From assembly GCF_013410455.1 (NCBI RefSeq), contig NZ_JACCFW010000001.1, positions 2,682,929 through 2,746,928 of the forward strand: a stretch of 64,000 nucleotides of DNA. Reading direction: 5' to 3'. Below, piece after piece: positions 42,041 through 52,014 of this stretch. The first letter of the stretch is position 1. Each line of letters opens with the position of its first letter. Below the pieces are notes generated by a model. The model worked only from the letters and a program-made list of their open reading frames with translations. It did no database searches and was not told where the DNA came from. A program made the position numbers and the translations under genes. The stretch comes from Allobranchiibius huperziae (lineage in GTDB: Bacteria > Actinomycetota > Actinomycetes > Actinomycetales > Dermatophilaceae).

Positions 42041-43720
42041 TCAGCCGCAGACGACCAGGTCCGCCGGCTGGTAGGTCGTGGTGAGCGACTCGTTCTTGAC
42101 GACCTTGCCACCTCGCTTGACCACCCGGGTCACGGTGACCTTGAATCCGGGCACCGCCGGCTGCGGGAGGCAGCCGGGCGTCTTGATGTGCTGCACTCCG
42201 GCCTTCTTGATGTCGAACTGCGGCCCGGTGGTGCTCGTGACGGAGAAGACCGATGTGCCGTAGAGGCGCATCACCGAGTAGTTGGACTCGGTACGCGCCT
42301 CGATGACGATGCCGTGACCGGTGTCGTTGGTCCACTTGTTGTCGATGGTCGGGACCGACAGCGTGGCCTCGCGGCCCATCGGGTAGCGCGAGATCCAGTA
42401 GGAGTGCGCCTGGTGGGTGTCCTCCTGCACCCCCGCGAAGAAGGTCGCGTTGTACATCGTGGTCGACACCTGCGACAGCCCGCCGCCGGTGCCGAGCACG
42501 TCGCGACCGTCCTGCAGCACCGGTGCGTCGACGTAACCGTTGGCCTTCGTGATCGGCGAGAGGGCGGCCAGCAGGCTGAACTGCTCGCCGGGCGCGACGT
42601 AGGTGCCGTTGAGCTTGGAGAGACCGTTCTTGATGTTGATCGTGCGGGCGGCGTTCTGCGCGCCGAGCGGGTAGCGCGACCGGAACTCGCTGATCACGGT
42701 GGTGCTGATCTGCGACGGGTCGACCGTGACGCCCTTCTGCGGGACGACCGAGGCGGTGACGGTACGTCGGCCGGCCTGCAGCGCCGCGATCAGCGCGGCA
42801 CCGGTCTTGACCGGATCGACGGCGGTGCCGTTCTCGCCCGCGATGACCTTCTTGGTCGGCACGATGTCGTTCATCTCGACCTTGGCGTTGCGCGCGGGCG
42901 TCGCCAGCTGAGCGCCCAGCGTGCTCATCAGGGTCGCCATCGCGGACGGGATGATCGCCAGTTTCAGCGAGTTGCCGCTCGGCACCGTCTTCAGCACCTC
43001 GGACAGCTGGGCCGGGGTGATGCTCACCTGCTGCGAGCCGTTGACGAGGGTCACCGGACCGGACAGCGCCGCGGTGGCGGGTCCGGCGGCGAACGCGTCG
43101 ACGGTCTTGTCGGTCAGCACCGGCGACTGCCGGGTCAGCGTGGCGGTGTACGACGTCCGACCGGGCCACCCCGCCGCGATGCTGGTGGCGAGCGAGGCGG
43201 CGTCGACCCCGCGACCGGGCTGGGCGTGGGTGACCTTGACCTTGCCGCCCAGGAGTTTCACCGTCCCCGGCGCCGGCGCGCCCTTGATGGAGGCGCTCGC
43301 GGCGGCGATCGCCGCTTGCAGCTTCGCCTTGTCGACGGTGGTCTTGAGCTGGCGGGTGGGACCGCCGGTGTAGCGCTTCCACAGTGCGCTGGGGGACAGC
43401 GTGAAACCGGTCAGGCCGTTCAGGGCTCCGGTGGGGTCGTATGCCAGGCCCGCGCTCGCCGGGGTGATCTGCAGAGTGCGGCCGGCAGCGGTGAACGTGA
43501 CCGGCTTGCGCTCGGCGGCCGCGACGTGAGCGGCCAGGCGCTGCTCGGCGGCGGCCTTGCTCTGCCCCCCGACGACGACTCCGTCCACGGTGGTACCGCT
43601 CGGCACCCAGTCGGTGTGGACGACCGCGACCCCGGCGTACGCCGCGAGCGCGACGACGAGCACTCCGATCCCGCCGACCAGTCCCCAGCCCTTACGGGAT
43701 CGCCCCGAACCCTCGCTCAC
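42041..43720 (-). CDS. VanW family protein with peptidoglycan-binding-like domains
   Basis: Predicted protein of 559 residues from GTG 43720, which overlaps the flavin reductase stop by 4 nt; longer starts would lie inside that gene. A short cytoplasmic tail (SEGSGRSRKGWG) and one membrane anchor (about residues 14-34) precede two extracytoplasmic repeats of the YoaR/PG_binding_4 type (VDGVVVGGQSKAAAEQRLAA begins the first). The VanW domain at about 380-510 has YVAPGEQFSLL and GGGLSQVSTTMYNATFFAG. The function is unknown; VanW genes accompany some vancomycin-resistance operons, but most chromosomal members are not resistance genes. Last gene of the MFS-typA-mshB string. Confidence 0.92.
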   Translation of the reverse strand: MSEGSGRSRKGWGLVGGIGVLVVALAAYAGVAVVHTDWVPSGTTVDGVVVGGQSKAAAEQRLAAHVAAAERKPVTFTAAGRTLQITPASAGLAYDPTGALNGLTGFTLSPSALWKRYTGGPTRQLKTTVDKAKLQAAIAAASASIKGAPAPGTVKLLGGKVKVTHAQPGRGVDAASLATSIAAGWPGRTSYTATLTRQSPVLTDKTVDAFAAGPATAALSGPVTLVNGSQQVSITPAQLSEVLKTVPSGNSLKLAIIPSAMATLMSTLGAQLATPARNAKVEMNDIVPTKKVIAGENGTAVDPVKTGAALIAALQAGRRTVTASVVPQKGVTVDPSQISTTVISEFRSRYPLGAQNAARTINIKNGLSKLNGTYVAPGEQFSLLAALSPITKANGYVDAPVLQDGRDVLGTGGGLSQVSTTMYNATFFAGVQEDTHQAHSYWISRYPMGREATLSVPTIDNKWTNDTGHGIVIEARTESNYSVMRLYGTSVFSVTSTTGPQFDIKKAGVQHIKTPGCLPQPAVPGFKVTVTRVVKRGGKVVKNESLTTTYQPADLVVCG

Positions 43721-44238
43721 GGATGTGCTCCAAACCGTCCTCGGTAGTAGGTGAGGGCATCCTGCGGCCGCTCGGCGTCCCGCATGGCGACCACCGCTCC
43801 GACGACCAGGGTGTGATCCCCGGCGGCGTGCGCGTCGACCGTGCGGCACTCCAGCTGAGCCAGGGCGTCGTCCACCAGGGCGACCCCCGTCGCCCCGCCA
43901 CGAGTATGCGGCACCCGGTCGAGCTGATCATGTAACGGACGCCCGCGGGTCGCCAGCCACGCCGCGGTGCTGCGCGCGCTGGCCGGCAGGATGCTGATCC
44001 CCCACACGCCCGCCTCGATGATCGCGTCGTGGAAGCGCGCCTCCTGCTCGACGCTGGCCACCACGAGCACCGGGTCGAGGGACACCGACATGACCGCGCT
44101 GGCGGTCATCGCGTGATCGAGGCCGCCGGCGTACGTCGTGAGGACGGTGACGCCCGTGACCAGTCGCCCGATCACCCGGCGGTAGTAGTCGGGGTCGACG
44201 CCCTGCACCGCTCCGGTGCCCGGCTGCTCGGCGGTCAT
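43717..44238 (-). CDS. Flavin reductase family protein
   Basis: Predicted protein of 173 residues, the length of the HpaC/DIM6 split-barrel flavin reductases. YYRRVIGRLVTGVTVLTTYAG near residue 18, MTASAVMSVSLDPVLVVASV near 44 and the segment GVWGISILPASARSTAAWLA near 78 build the FMN-binding barrel. HTLVVGAVVAM near 142 is typical of the C-terminal strand. It would reduce FMN or FAD with NAD(P)H, or act with a monooxygenase that is not encoded here. It overlaps mshB upstream (ATGA, 44235-44238) and VanW downstream (GTGA). Confidence 0.9.
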   Translation of the reverse strand: MTAEQPGTGAVQGVDPDYYRRVIGRLVTGVTVLTTYAGGLDHAMTASAVMSVSLDPVLVVASVEQEARFHDAIIEAGVWGISILPASARSTAAWLATRGRPLHDQLDRVPHTRGGATGVALVDDALAQLECRTVDAHAAGDHTLVVGAVVAMRDAERPQDALTYYRGRFGAHP

Positions 44239-45101
44239 ACCGGCAACCCCTGTCGCGGCGTCGCCTGCGCGGCGATGAGTTCCCCTGTCGCAGCATCGAT
44301 CTCGGCGAACCCCTCACGCCCGGAGAGGACGGCGACGATGTCATTGGAGAGGGCGTAGTAGTGACCGTCGTGGACCGTGACCTGGGTGCGATGGCACCGC
44401 AGCGCCTCGGCCTGCGTCTCGATGCACGACTGATCGACCACCTCATGGGTCACCTGCCCATCCGGGACCACCGACGGGGGGAACGGATCATCCAGGCCGA
44501 GGGTGGTGCAGCCCTCGATGGAGGACTCGAGGCACATCTGGCGGTCTTGCTGCGCCCACGATCGCGGGGTGAGGGTGGCGAACAGACGCGGACGTTGTCC
44601 GGCAGCCAACGATCCGACCCCGGAGACGACCGCCCGGTGCACCTGGATGTGATCGGGGTGGGCGTACCCGCCGTGCTCGTCGTAGGTCACGACCACGTCC
44701 GGCGCCAGCTCGCGTACGACGCCCGCCACGGCTGCGCCCACGACCTCGACCGGCGCGGCAGCGAATGCCCGCGGGTGCCGGGACGCCGGAGATCCCGCCA
44801 TCCCCGAGTCCCGCCAGTCACCGGGCAGGAACCGTGACGATGTGACGCCGAGCGTCTTCATTGCACACGCGAGCTCCGCACGGCGTACGTCGGCCAGCGG
44901 GTCCGCGACGTCGTCCGGACGGGGCTGCCCTGCCGGCAACTCCAGGTGGGCGAGGTCGGCCGGGATGACCTCGCCCTCCTCGCCCAGGGTCGCGGTCAGC
45001 ACGTGCACCTCGTGCCCCTCGCGCACGTGATGCGCGATCGCGATCCCGTTGGCGAGCGTCTCGTCGTCGGGATGCGCGTGCACGAAGAGCAGGCGTGCCA
45101 T
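44235..45101 (-). CDS. mshB: Mycothiol biosynthesis deacetylase
   Basis: Predicted protein of 288 residues. LLFVHAHPDDETLANG at the N-terminus is the zinc-binding His-Pro-Asp-Asp motif of the LmbE/PIG-L deacetylases, and GGYAHPDHIQVHRAV near residue 145 supplies the third zinc His. The length and the segments VLTATLGEEGEVIP and FLPGDWRDSGMAGSPASRHP fit MshB. It removes the acetyl group from GlcNAc-inositol during synthesis of mycothiol, the thiol that replaces glutathione in actinobacteria. It begins 6 nt after the typA stop and overlaps the flavin reductase gene. Confidence 0.93.
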   Translation of the reverse strand: MARLLFVHAHPDDETLANGIAIAHHVREGHEVHVLTATLGEEGEVIPADLAHLELPAGQPRPDDVADPLADVRRAELACAMKTLGVTSSRFLPGDWRDSGMAGSPASRHPRAFAAAPVEVVGAAVAGVVRELAPDVVVTYDEHGGYAHPDHIQVHRAVVSGVGSLAAGQRPRLFATLTPRSWAQQDRQMCLESSIEGCTTLGLDDPFPPSVVPDGQVTHEVVDQSCIETQAEALRCHRTQVTVHDGHYYALSNDIVAVLSGREGFAEIDAATGELIAAQATPRQGLPV

Positions 45102-45107
45102 CGAGGC

Positions 45108-46997
<1,890 letters not shown>

Positions 46998-47005
46998 GAT
47001 GTCGA

Positions 47006-48463
47006 TTATCTCAGGGAAACGGGGCGTTTCTGACCACGCACCATCGGTGGCCGCCCACGACCACCGGCGATCCTGCCGGCGAGCAGCAGCCCGAGAAGGG
47101 CCATCAGCACGGGCACGCTGAGCAGCGTGACGAAGGTCGCAGGCCGCAACTGCGCGCGGTACGCCGCGATCCAGGCGCCTCCGATCGCCGTCACGACGCT
47201 GCCCGCGAGCGAGGACGCCAGGTAGATCGCGGACTGGTAGCGGCCCTGCTCCTGCACCGGGGCGAGGGCCAGCGAGGCCACGGACAGGGCGGGCACGACG
47301 GTGCCGATCCCCAGGCCGGCCACGGCCCAGGCGATCAGGGGCAGCGCCACCGGCACCGTGGGGACCGCGAGCGCGACCGTGCCGGCGAGACCGGCGGTCA
47401 TGGCGGCGAAACCGGCGCGCACCCGCAGGGTCGGCGACGTCCGGGCCTGAATCTTGTCGCGGCCGTGCACCCACGACCCCGCGGCCCAGAAGACGCCGGT
47501 GATGGTCAGCGTGATGCCGGTCGTCGCCGGCCCGAAGCCGCGCACGCGGGTCAGCGTGAGCGGTAGGAAGCCGCCCGATATCCCGAACCCCGCGCTCGTG
47601 AGGGCGCGCAACGCCACGACCGCCGGCATACCGCGTGCGGCGCGCAACGTGCCCGCCGGCAGCGCTCGCCGGGTGAGGACGAGCAGGGCGGGCAGGGACG
47701 CGAGCATCAGTGCGGCACCGAACCACTCCGCGGGGCCGCCGAGCAGGGCTCCGGCGAGGACCAGGATCGCGGCCACCAGCGAGCAGCCCGCCCCCGCACG
47801 CACCAGACGTTTCCGGTCGTCCGGCCAGGCGCCCGACGGGTCCGACAAGCCCCGTGCCGGGCCGCGCAGAGCAGGAGAGAGGAGCGCGTACGCGGGCAGC
47901 AGGAGCAGCGCGGTGACCGTGAAGGCCCAGCGCCAGCCGAGGGATTGGGCGATCAGACCCGACACCGGAGGTCCGACGACCGAGGGCAGCACCCACGCCA
48001 CGGCCATCGCACCGAACATCCTGGGACGGAGCACCTCCGGGAGGGCCTGCGCCAGCAGCACCGTGACGCCGATGTCCAGCCCGGCCTCGGACACCCCGGA
48101 CACCCACCGCGTGCCCACCAGCACCAGCATCGTGGGGGCCAGCGCCGAGCCCAGCTGCCCGACGACGAAGAGCGCCGCGGACCGGCGCAGCAGCCAGGAC
48201 GGTCCGCGGCGGTCCACGATCACCCCGAAGAGCGCGACCGCCGCGATGTAGGCCACCATCGGCGCCGCGCCGGCCGCGCCGAAGAGTGCCAGGCCGTGCA
48301 GCTGGGTCGAGGCCGCGGGCAGCACCGTGCCGGTGGCGCGGTCGGCGTACGCACCGAGCGTCACCATCGCCAGACCGCCTGCGGTGACCGGCAGCCTGCC
48401 GCGTGACCAGAGACCGGTGGTGAGAGCGGCGTCCGGCGCTTCGTCGATCGTCTCGGATGTCAC
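47006..48463 (-). CDS. MFS transporter under SoxR-type control
   Basis: Predicted protein of 485 residues from GTG 48463. About 14 hydrophobic helices; IAAVALFGVIVDRRGPSWLLRRSA near residue 85 is MFS motif A, and VSGVSEAGLDIGVTVLL with the following GAMAVAWVLPSVVGPPVSGLI resembles the drug:H+ antiporter (motif C) region. Divergent from soxR with 64 nt between the start codons; a SoxR-box promoter with its -10 ending 7 nt before the GTG would give a leaderless mRNA. The likely role is export of redox-active compounds. typA follows after 8 nt. Confidence 0.9.
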   Translation of the reverse strand: MTSETIDEAPDAALTTGLWSRGRLPVTAGGLAMVTLGAYADRATGTVLPAASTQLHGLALFGAAGAAPMVAYIAAVALFGVIVDRRGPSWLLRRSAALFVVGQLGSALAPTMLVLVGTRWVSGVSEAGLDIGVTVLLAQALPEVLRPRMFGAMAVAWVLPSVVGPPVSGLIAQSLGWRWAFTVTALLLLPAYALLSPALRGPARGLSDPSGAWPDDRKRLVRAGAGCSLVAAILVLAGALLGGPAEWFGAALMLASLPALLVLTRRALPAGTLRAARGMPAVVALRALTSAGFGISGGFLPLTLTRVRGFGPATTGITLTITGVFWAAGSWVHGRDKIQARTSPTLRVRAGFAAMTAGLAGTVALAVPTVPVALPLIAWAVAGLGIGTVVPALSVASLALAPVQEQGRYQSAIYLASSLAGSVVTAIGGAWIAAYRAQLRPATFVTLLSVPVLMALLGLLLAGRIAGGRGRPPMVRGQKRPVSLR

Positions 48464-48470
48464 AGACCAT

Positions 48471-48501
48471 ATGTTCTTAGTTAAAGTCGACTTGAAGTCA
48501 A
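48471..48501 (-). promoter_or_regulatory. SoxR box and promoter of the MFS-typA-mshB string
   Basis: On the minus strand: -35 TTGACT (48501-48496), a 19-bp spacer, and a weak -10 GAACAT (48476-48471). The spacer is longer than the usual 17 bp, as in MerR-family promoters, and contains the dyad TCAAGTCGACTTTAA, close to the known SoxR core CCTCAAGTTAACTTGAGG. The AAGTCGACTT palindrome is at 48484-48493. Confidence 0.75.
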
Positions 48502-48527
48502 GGGGTGGCCTGAACCGGAGGGACACG

Positions 48528-49016
48528 ATGGACACGCGCGACGAACTGAGCATCGGACAGGTAGCCGAGCGCAGCGGATTCGCCGCTTCGGCGGTTCGCT
48601 ACTACGAGTCCGAGGGGCTGCTGCAATCCACCCGCGATGCCGGCGGACGACGGCGCTTCCGGCGTTCGGTGCTGCGCCGCCTCGCGTTCATCCGGGCGGC
48701 GAGCAACGTCGGATGCTCCCTGGAGGAGATCCGCGAGGAGCTCGATCGGCTGCCGAGCGGCCGCACCCCCACCAAGGCCGACTGGCAACGCATCTCACGG
48801 CACTGGCGTACCCGGCTCGACGAGCGCATCGAAGCGCTGCAGAAGCTGCGCGACGGCTTGGACTCCTGCATCGGGTGCGGCTGCCTGTCCCTCGGGACGT
48901 GCCGGATGTCCAACCCGCAGGACACCGCCGCGTCCGACGCCCGCGCGCCCGGCGCGGCGTTCCTGCCGGCGGCCCTGCGGCGGCCGGGCGGTTCCCCTTC
49001 CTCTGCAAAGGTGTAA
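48528..49016 (+). CDS. soxR: Redox-sensitive transcriptional activator SoxR
   Basis: Predicted protein of 162 residues; ATG 48528 follows CGGAGGGACACG. LSIGQVAERSGFAASAVRYYESEGLL is the MerR-family winged helix, followed by a dimerisation helix. CIGCGCLSLGTC at about residues 114-125 is the CX2CXCX5C [2Fe-2S] site that defines SoxR. Oxidised or nitrosylated clusters switch on target promoters by DNA untwisting. In actinobacteria SoxR usually responds to redox-cycling compounds and controls efflux and modifying enzymes. The divergent MFS gene is the obvious target. A C-terminal tail of about 30 residues follows the cluster site. Confidence 0.96.
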   Translation: MDTRDELSIGQVAERSGFAASAVRYYESEGLLQSTRDAGGRRRFRRSVLRRLAFIRAASNVGCSLEEIREELDRLPSGRTPTKADWQRISRHWRTRLDERIEALQKLRDGLDSCIGCGCLSLGTCRMSNPQDTAASDARAPGAAFLPAALRRPGGSPSSAKV

Positions 49017-49039
49017 TGATGTAATCAAGTAATCATTAC
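49013..49039 (+). promoter_or_regulatory. AT-rich operator upstream of the ribbon-helix-helix-like gene
   Basis: GTAATGAT (49013-49020) and ATCATTAC (49032-49039) form a perfect 8-bp inverted repeat around 11 nt. The sequence also reads as three direct GTAAT steps (49013, 49021, 49029). It ends 13 nt before the ATG and overlaps any promoter, just before the GAGGAGG ribosome site. Strong contrast with the GC-rich surroundings. Confidence 0.65.
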
Positions 49040-49052
49040 CGAGGAGGACACC

Positions 49053-49622
49053 ATGAACCACTCCCGTACCGGTGGACGCGGCCGCTCCGGCGGCTGGCAG
49101 CAGGCGGACCTGCCGTCCGCCGATGACGCGGCCGGCTGGTTCGCCGGCCGCCTGCCGAACGACCTCTACACCGGGGCCCCCACCGTCACCGTCGACCGCG
49201 ACGAGATCGTCGTTGTCGGTGACATCGATGCCCCCGACCTGCCCGAAGGCACCGATGCGGCAGCCACCGAAGCAGCCGTCTCCGGTCGGATCACGCGCTT
49301 CCGGGAAGAGACGCGGGGCGCGCGGATGGCCCTGGCGGACGAGGCGCAGGCCCGCTACCGGCGCAAGGTCGCGTGGGGAGCCCGGATCGGCGACACCGAG
49401 GTCGTCTTCACCAACATCGCCGTCCCGGTCATGACGCGCCTGCGGCAGGACGAACGCCGCGTGCTCGACACCCTGGTGGACGCCGGGGTCGCCCGATCCC
49501 GCGCGGACGCCCTGTCCTGGGCCGTGAAGCTCGTCGGCGAGCACAGCCAGGAGTGGCTGGCGGAGCTGCGCGAGGCCATGACGGCGGTCGACGACCTGCG
49601 GGCCAAGGGTCCGCAGGTCTGA
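49053..49622 (+). CDS. Conserved protein with C-terminal ribbon-helix-helix-like region
   Basis: Predicted protein of 189 residues with a strong GAGGAGG site. The N-terminus is Gly/Arg-rich. Residues 24-85 contain a conserved-looking segment (WFAGRLPNDLYTGAPTVTVDRDEIVVVGD), then a helical stretch with RFREETRGARMALADEAQARYRRKVAWGA split by charged residues. The C-terminal part (TNIAVPVMTRLRQDERRVLD, then AGVARSRADALSWAVKLVGE) has the strand-helix-helix look of ribbon-helix-helix DNA-binding proteins. With the inverted repeat at 49013-49039, self-regulation is likely. I recognise it as a type widespread in actinobacteria but know of no function. It is convergent with the MMPL gene, with a REP-like palindrome between them. 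Confidence 0.78.
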   Translation: MNHSRTGGRGRSGGWQQADLPSADDAAGWFAGRLPNDLYTGAPTVTVDRDEIVVVGDIDAPDLPEGTDAAATEAAVSGRITRFREETRGARMALADEAQARYRRKVAWGARIGDTEVVFTNIAVPVMTRLRQDERRVLDTLVDAGVARSRADALSWAVKLVGEHSQEWLAELREAMTAVDDLRAKGPQV

Positions 49623-49640
49623 GAGACCGACGACGCTGAC

Positions 49641-49692
49641 GGTTTGCGTCGGTGGCCAGGGCTGCAGCCCTGGCCACAGACGCACAACCCCC
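49641..49692. repeat. REP-like palindrome, copy A
   Basis: A 40-nt near-perfect hairpin at 49645-49684 (TGCGTC ... GACGCA around GTGGCCAGGGCTGCAGCCCT) with a single mismatch, preceded by GGTT and followed by CAACCCCCAC, which extends the pairing. It lies between two convergent genes, so it can serve as a bidirectional terminator. A second copy is at 53925-53976. Confidence 0.9.
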
Positions 49693-49712
49693 ACCCGTGT
49701 CTCCGTGCGGTC

Positions 49713-51845
49713 TCAGCGGACGAGGACCGGGGTAGCGGCGGCCGGGTCTCGCTGGCCAGTACGACGGTCGCCCCGGCTCCACGCGCGTTCCCCGAGGAGG
49801 CACAGCGCGGCAGGCAGCAGCACCAGTCGCACGATGGTGGCGTCCACCAGGATCGCGACCGAGAGCCCGACGCCTATCTCCTTCATCTCCACCAGCCCAG
49901 AGAAGGCGAACACCGAGAACACCGACACCATCACGACCGCGGCGCTGGTGACCACGCCGGCGGTCTGCTCCAGGCCGAGGCGCACGGCGATCCGGACCGG
50001 CACCCCCGCACGCACGTGTTCGCGGACCCGGCTCAGCACGAAGACGTGGTAGTCCATCGACAGACCGGTGAGCACGGCGAGCAGGAACGTCGGGATCCAC
50101 GTGATGATCCCGCCGGTGGAGTGGAAGTCCAACGGACCTGCGCCCCACCCGCGCTGGAAGACTAGTGTCACGACACCGAACGCCGCGCCGACCGACACCA
50201 GGTTGAGCGCTGTGGTGAGCACCGCCAGCACCGCGTTGCGGAAGACGACGCCCATCATCACCAGCACCAGCCCGAGCACCACGATCAGCACCCGCCACAG
50301 CGCGATGTCCGCGTGCCGGATCGTGTCGTAGGACTGCGCCACATCACCGCCGACCGCCCAGGTGGCACCGGTCGGCCGGACCGCCTGCGGCACCACCGTC
50401 TCCCGCAACCGGAGGACCTGCTCGCCCGCCCGGGAGCTTCCCTGCGCGGCCGAGGTCGCGACAGTCGCCACCGCCGTACGGCGATCGACCGAGACCACGA
50501 CCCCGGCGGGTGACCAGTCACCGGTGGCCGCGGCACGGCGTTCCACGGCCTGCGCAGTGCTGCCCGCGTCCGCGCCGCTCACGACGACCCGTGCCAGGTT
50601 GCCGTGGCTCGGATACTTCGCCTGGATCTGCTGCATCGTGCGCACCTGCGTGATGCTGTGCGGCAGCGCTTCCAGCGAGTCGGTCTGCAGGCGCATCCCG
50701 AGGGCCGGCGCGGCGAGCGCCACCATGACGGCACCCCCACAGATCAGCGCGGCCGCCGGTCGGCGTAGCACCGGGCGCAGCAGCCGACCGCTCACGGCAC
50801 CGGTCGGGATACGCCGGGAGACCCTCCACCACAACGGGATCCGCGGACGGTCCACCCACTTGCCGAGGAGGGTCAACATGGCGGGGAGCACCGTGAGCGA
50901 GCCCAGCACCGCGATCACCACGACCAGCAGTGCGCCCGTGCCGAGGCTGTCGAACGTCGTATCGCGCGCTGCGTAGAGGCCGCCCATGCTGATCGCGACC
51001 GCCAGACCCGAGACCACGATCGAGTGGCCTGAGGTCTCGCCCGCGACGCGGATCGCGTCGGCCCGGGTCGCGCCTTTGTCACGCTCGGCGCGTTCGCGTT
51101 TGAGATAGAAGAGCGAGTAGTCGACGCCGACCGCCATCCCGATGAGGAGGATCATGCTCGAGACCGTCGGCTCCATCGGGATGATCAGCGAGATCGGTCC
51201 CATCAGACCCATCGTGGCGAAGACGCTCGTGATTGCCAGGACGACCGGCAGCCCCGCCGCGATCAGCGCGGCGAAGACGATCACCATGATCACCAGTGTG
51301 ATCGGCAGGCTGATGAGCTCCGCCGACCCGAGATCCTTACCCACCCGGTCGTTCACGGCCTTGTTCACCGAGACGTCCCCCGCCTCGTCGATGCGCAGAC
51401 CCGGGTACGCCGTGCGGGCGGACTTCGCGACCTGCGCGATGCCGCGCACGTCGGCGTCGCGGCCGCGCACAGTCGCCGCCAGGAGCAGCGCCGTGCCGTC
51501 CTTGGACAGGACCGGCGGCGCCACGGACGCGACGACGGGCTGGGTCGCGAGCCGGTCGCGCACGTCGGACGCGGCTCTCAGGGCCACCGGCCGGTCGAGA
51601 GCACCACGCGGGGACCCGATCAGCACGTACTCCTGGTCGGGCGCGTCCAGACCGGCCGCCGCGATCATCGCCGCTGCCCGGCCGGACTGCCCCACCCGGT
51701 AGTCGGCGTCCTTGGTCTGATGGGTGCTGATGGCCGATCCGAGGCCCACGGCCATCACCACCATGAGCGCCCAGACGCCGACGGCGCGCCACGGATGCCC
51801 CGCACTCCAGCGGCCCAGTCGTTGGGCCGCACCGATCCGTGCCAT
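49713..51845 (-). CDS. MMPL/RND family transporter
   Basis: Predicted protein of 710 residues with 11 to 12 hydrophobic helices in two halves, each with a large extracytoplasmic loop after its first helix. GMAVGVDYSLFYLKRERAE near residue 236 and GLSMDYHVFVLSRVREHV near 590 are the paired GxxxDY motifs of the MMPL family (proton relay in helices 4 and 10). It may export lipids or drugs and, in this window, could be controlled by the divergent two-component system. No mycolic acid genes are nearby, so trehalose-lipid export is not suggested. Confidence 0.92.
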   Translation of the reverse strand: MARIGAAQRLGRWSAGHPWRAVGVWALMVVMAVGLGSAISTHQTKDADYRVGQSGRAAAMIAAAGLDAPDQEYVLIGSPRGALDRPVALRAASDVRDRLATQPVVASVAPPVLSKDGTALLLAATVRGRDADVRGIAQVAKSARTAYPGLRIDEAGDVSVNKAVNDRVGKDLGSAELISLPITLVIMVIVFAALIAAGLPVVLAITSVFATMGLMGPISLIIPMEPTVSSMILLIGMAVGVDYSLFYLKRERAERDKGATRADAIRVAGETSGHSIVVSGLAVAISMGGLYAARDTTFDSLGTGALLVVVIAVLGSLTVLPAMLTLLGKWVDRPRIPLWWRVSRRIPTGAVSGRLLRPVLRRPAAALICGGAVMVALAAPALGMRLQTDSLEALPHSITQVRTMQQIQAKYPSHGNLARVVVSGADAGSTAQAVERRAAATGDWSPAGVVVSVDRRTAVATVATSAAQGSSRAGEQVLRLRETVVPQAVRPTGATWAVGGDVAQSYDTIRHADIALWRVLIVVLGLVLVMMGVVFRNAVLAVLTTALNLVSVGAAFGVVTLVFQRGWGAGPLDFHSTGGIITWIPTFLLAVLTGLSMDYHVFVLSRVREHVRAGVPVRIAVRLGLEQTAGVVTSAAVVMVSVFSVFAFSGLVEMKEIGVGLSVAILVDATIVRLVLLPAALCLLGERAWSRGDRRTGQRDPAAATPVLVR

Positions 51846-51938
51846 GACTCCTCCTGCGATTGGAATGGGTTGTCGTCACAGGGTTTCGCCGGACGGGCGC
51901 GGCGTCAGGAGAGCCAGCACCCGCACGGGGGTGTAGCT

Positions 51939-51981
51939 GGGTGCACCCCCGAGGTCTGCAGGTCGGGAACCTGAGTGCACC
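51939..51981. promoter_or_regulatory. Paired GTGCACC elements between the MMPL and sensor kinase genes
   Basis: The palindrome GGGTGCACCC lies at 51939-51948 and a second GTGCACC at 51975-51981, 34 bp apart, in the 169-bp divergent region. They are candidates for response-regulator binding controlling one or both genes. Confidence 0.35.
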
Positions 51982-52014
51982 GCCGTGCGGCCCGGATTCG
52001 GCGACGATGGTCGG

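Noticed and set aside
42041-43720. VanW gene as evidence of vancomycin resistance
   Set aside because: No vanHAX genes or VanR/VanS pair occur here; chromosomal VanW proteins are widespread in actinobacteria.
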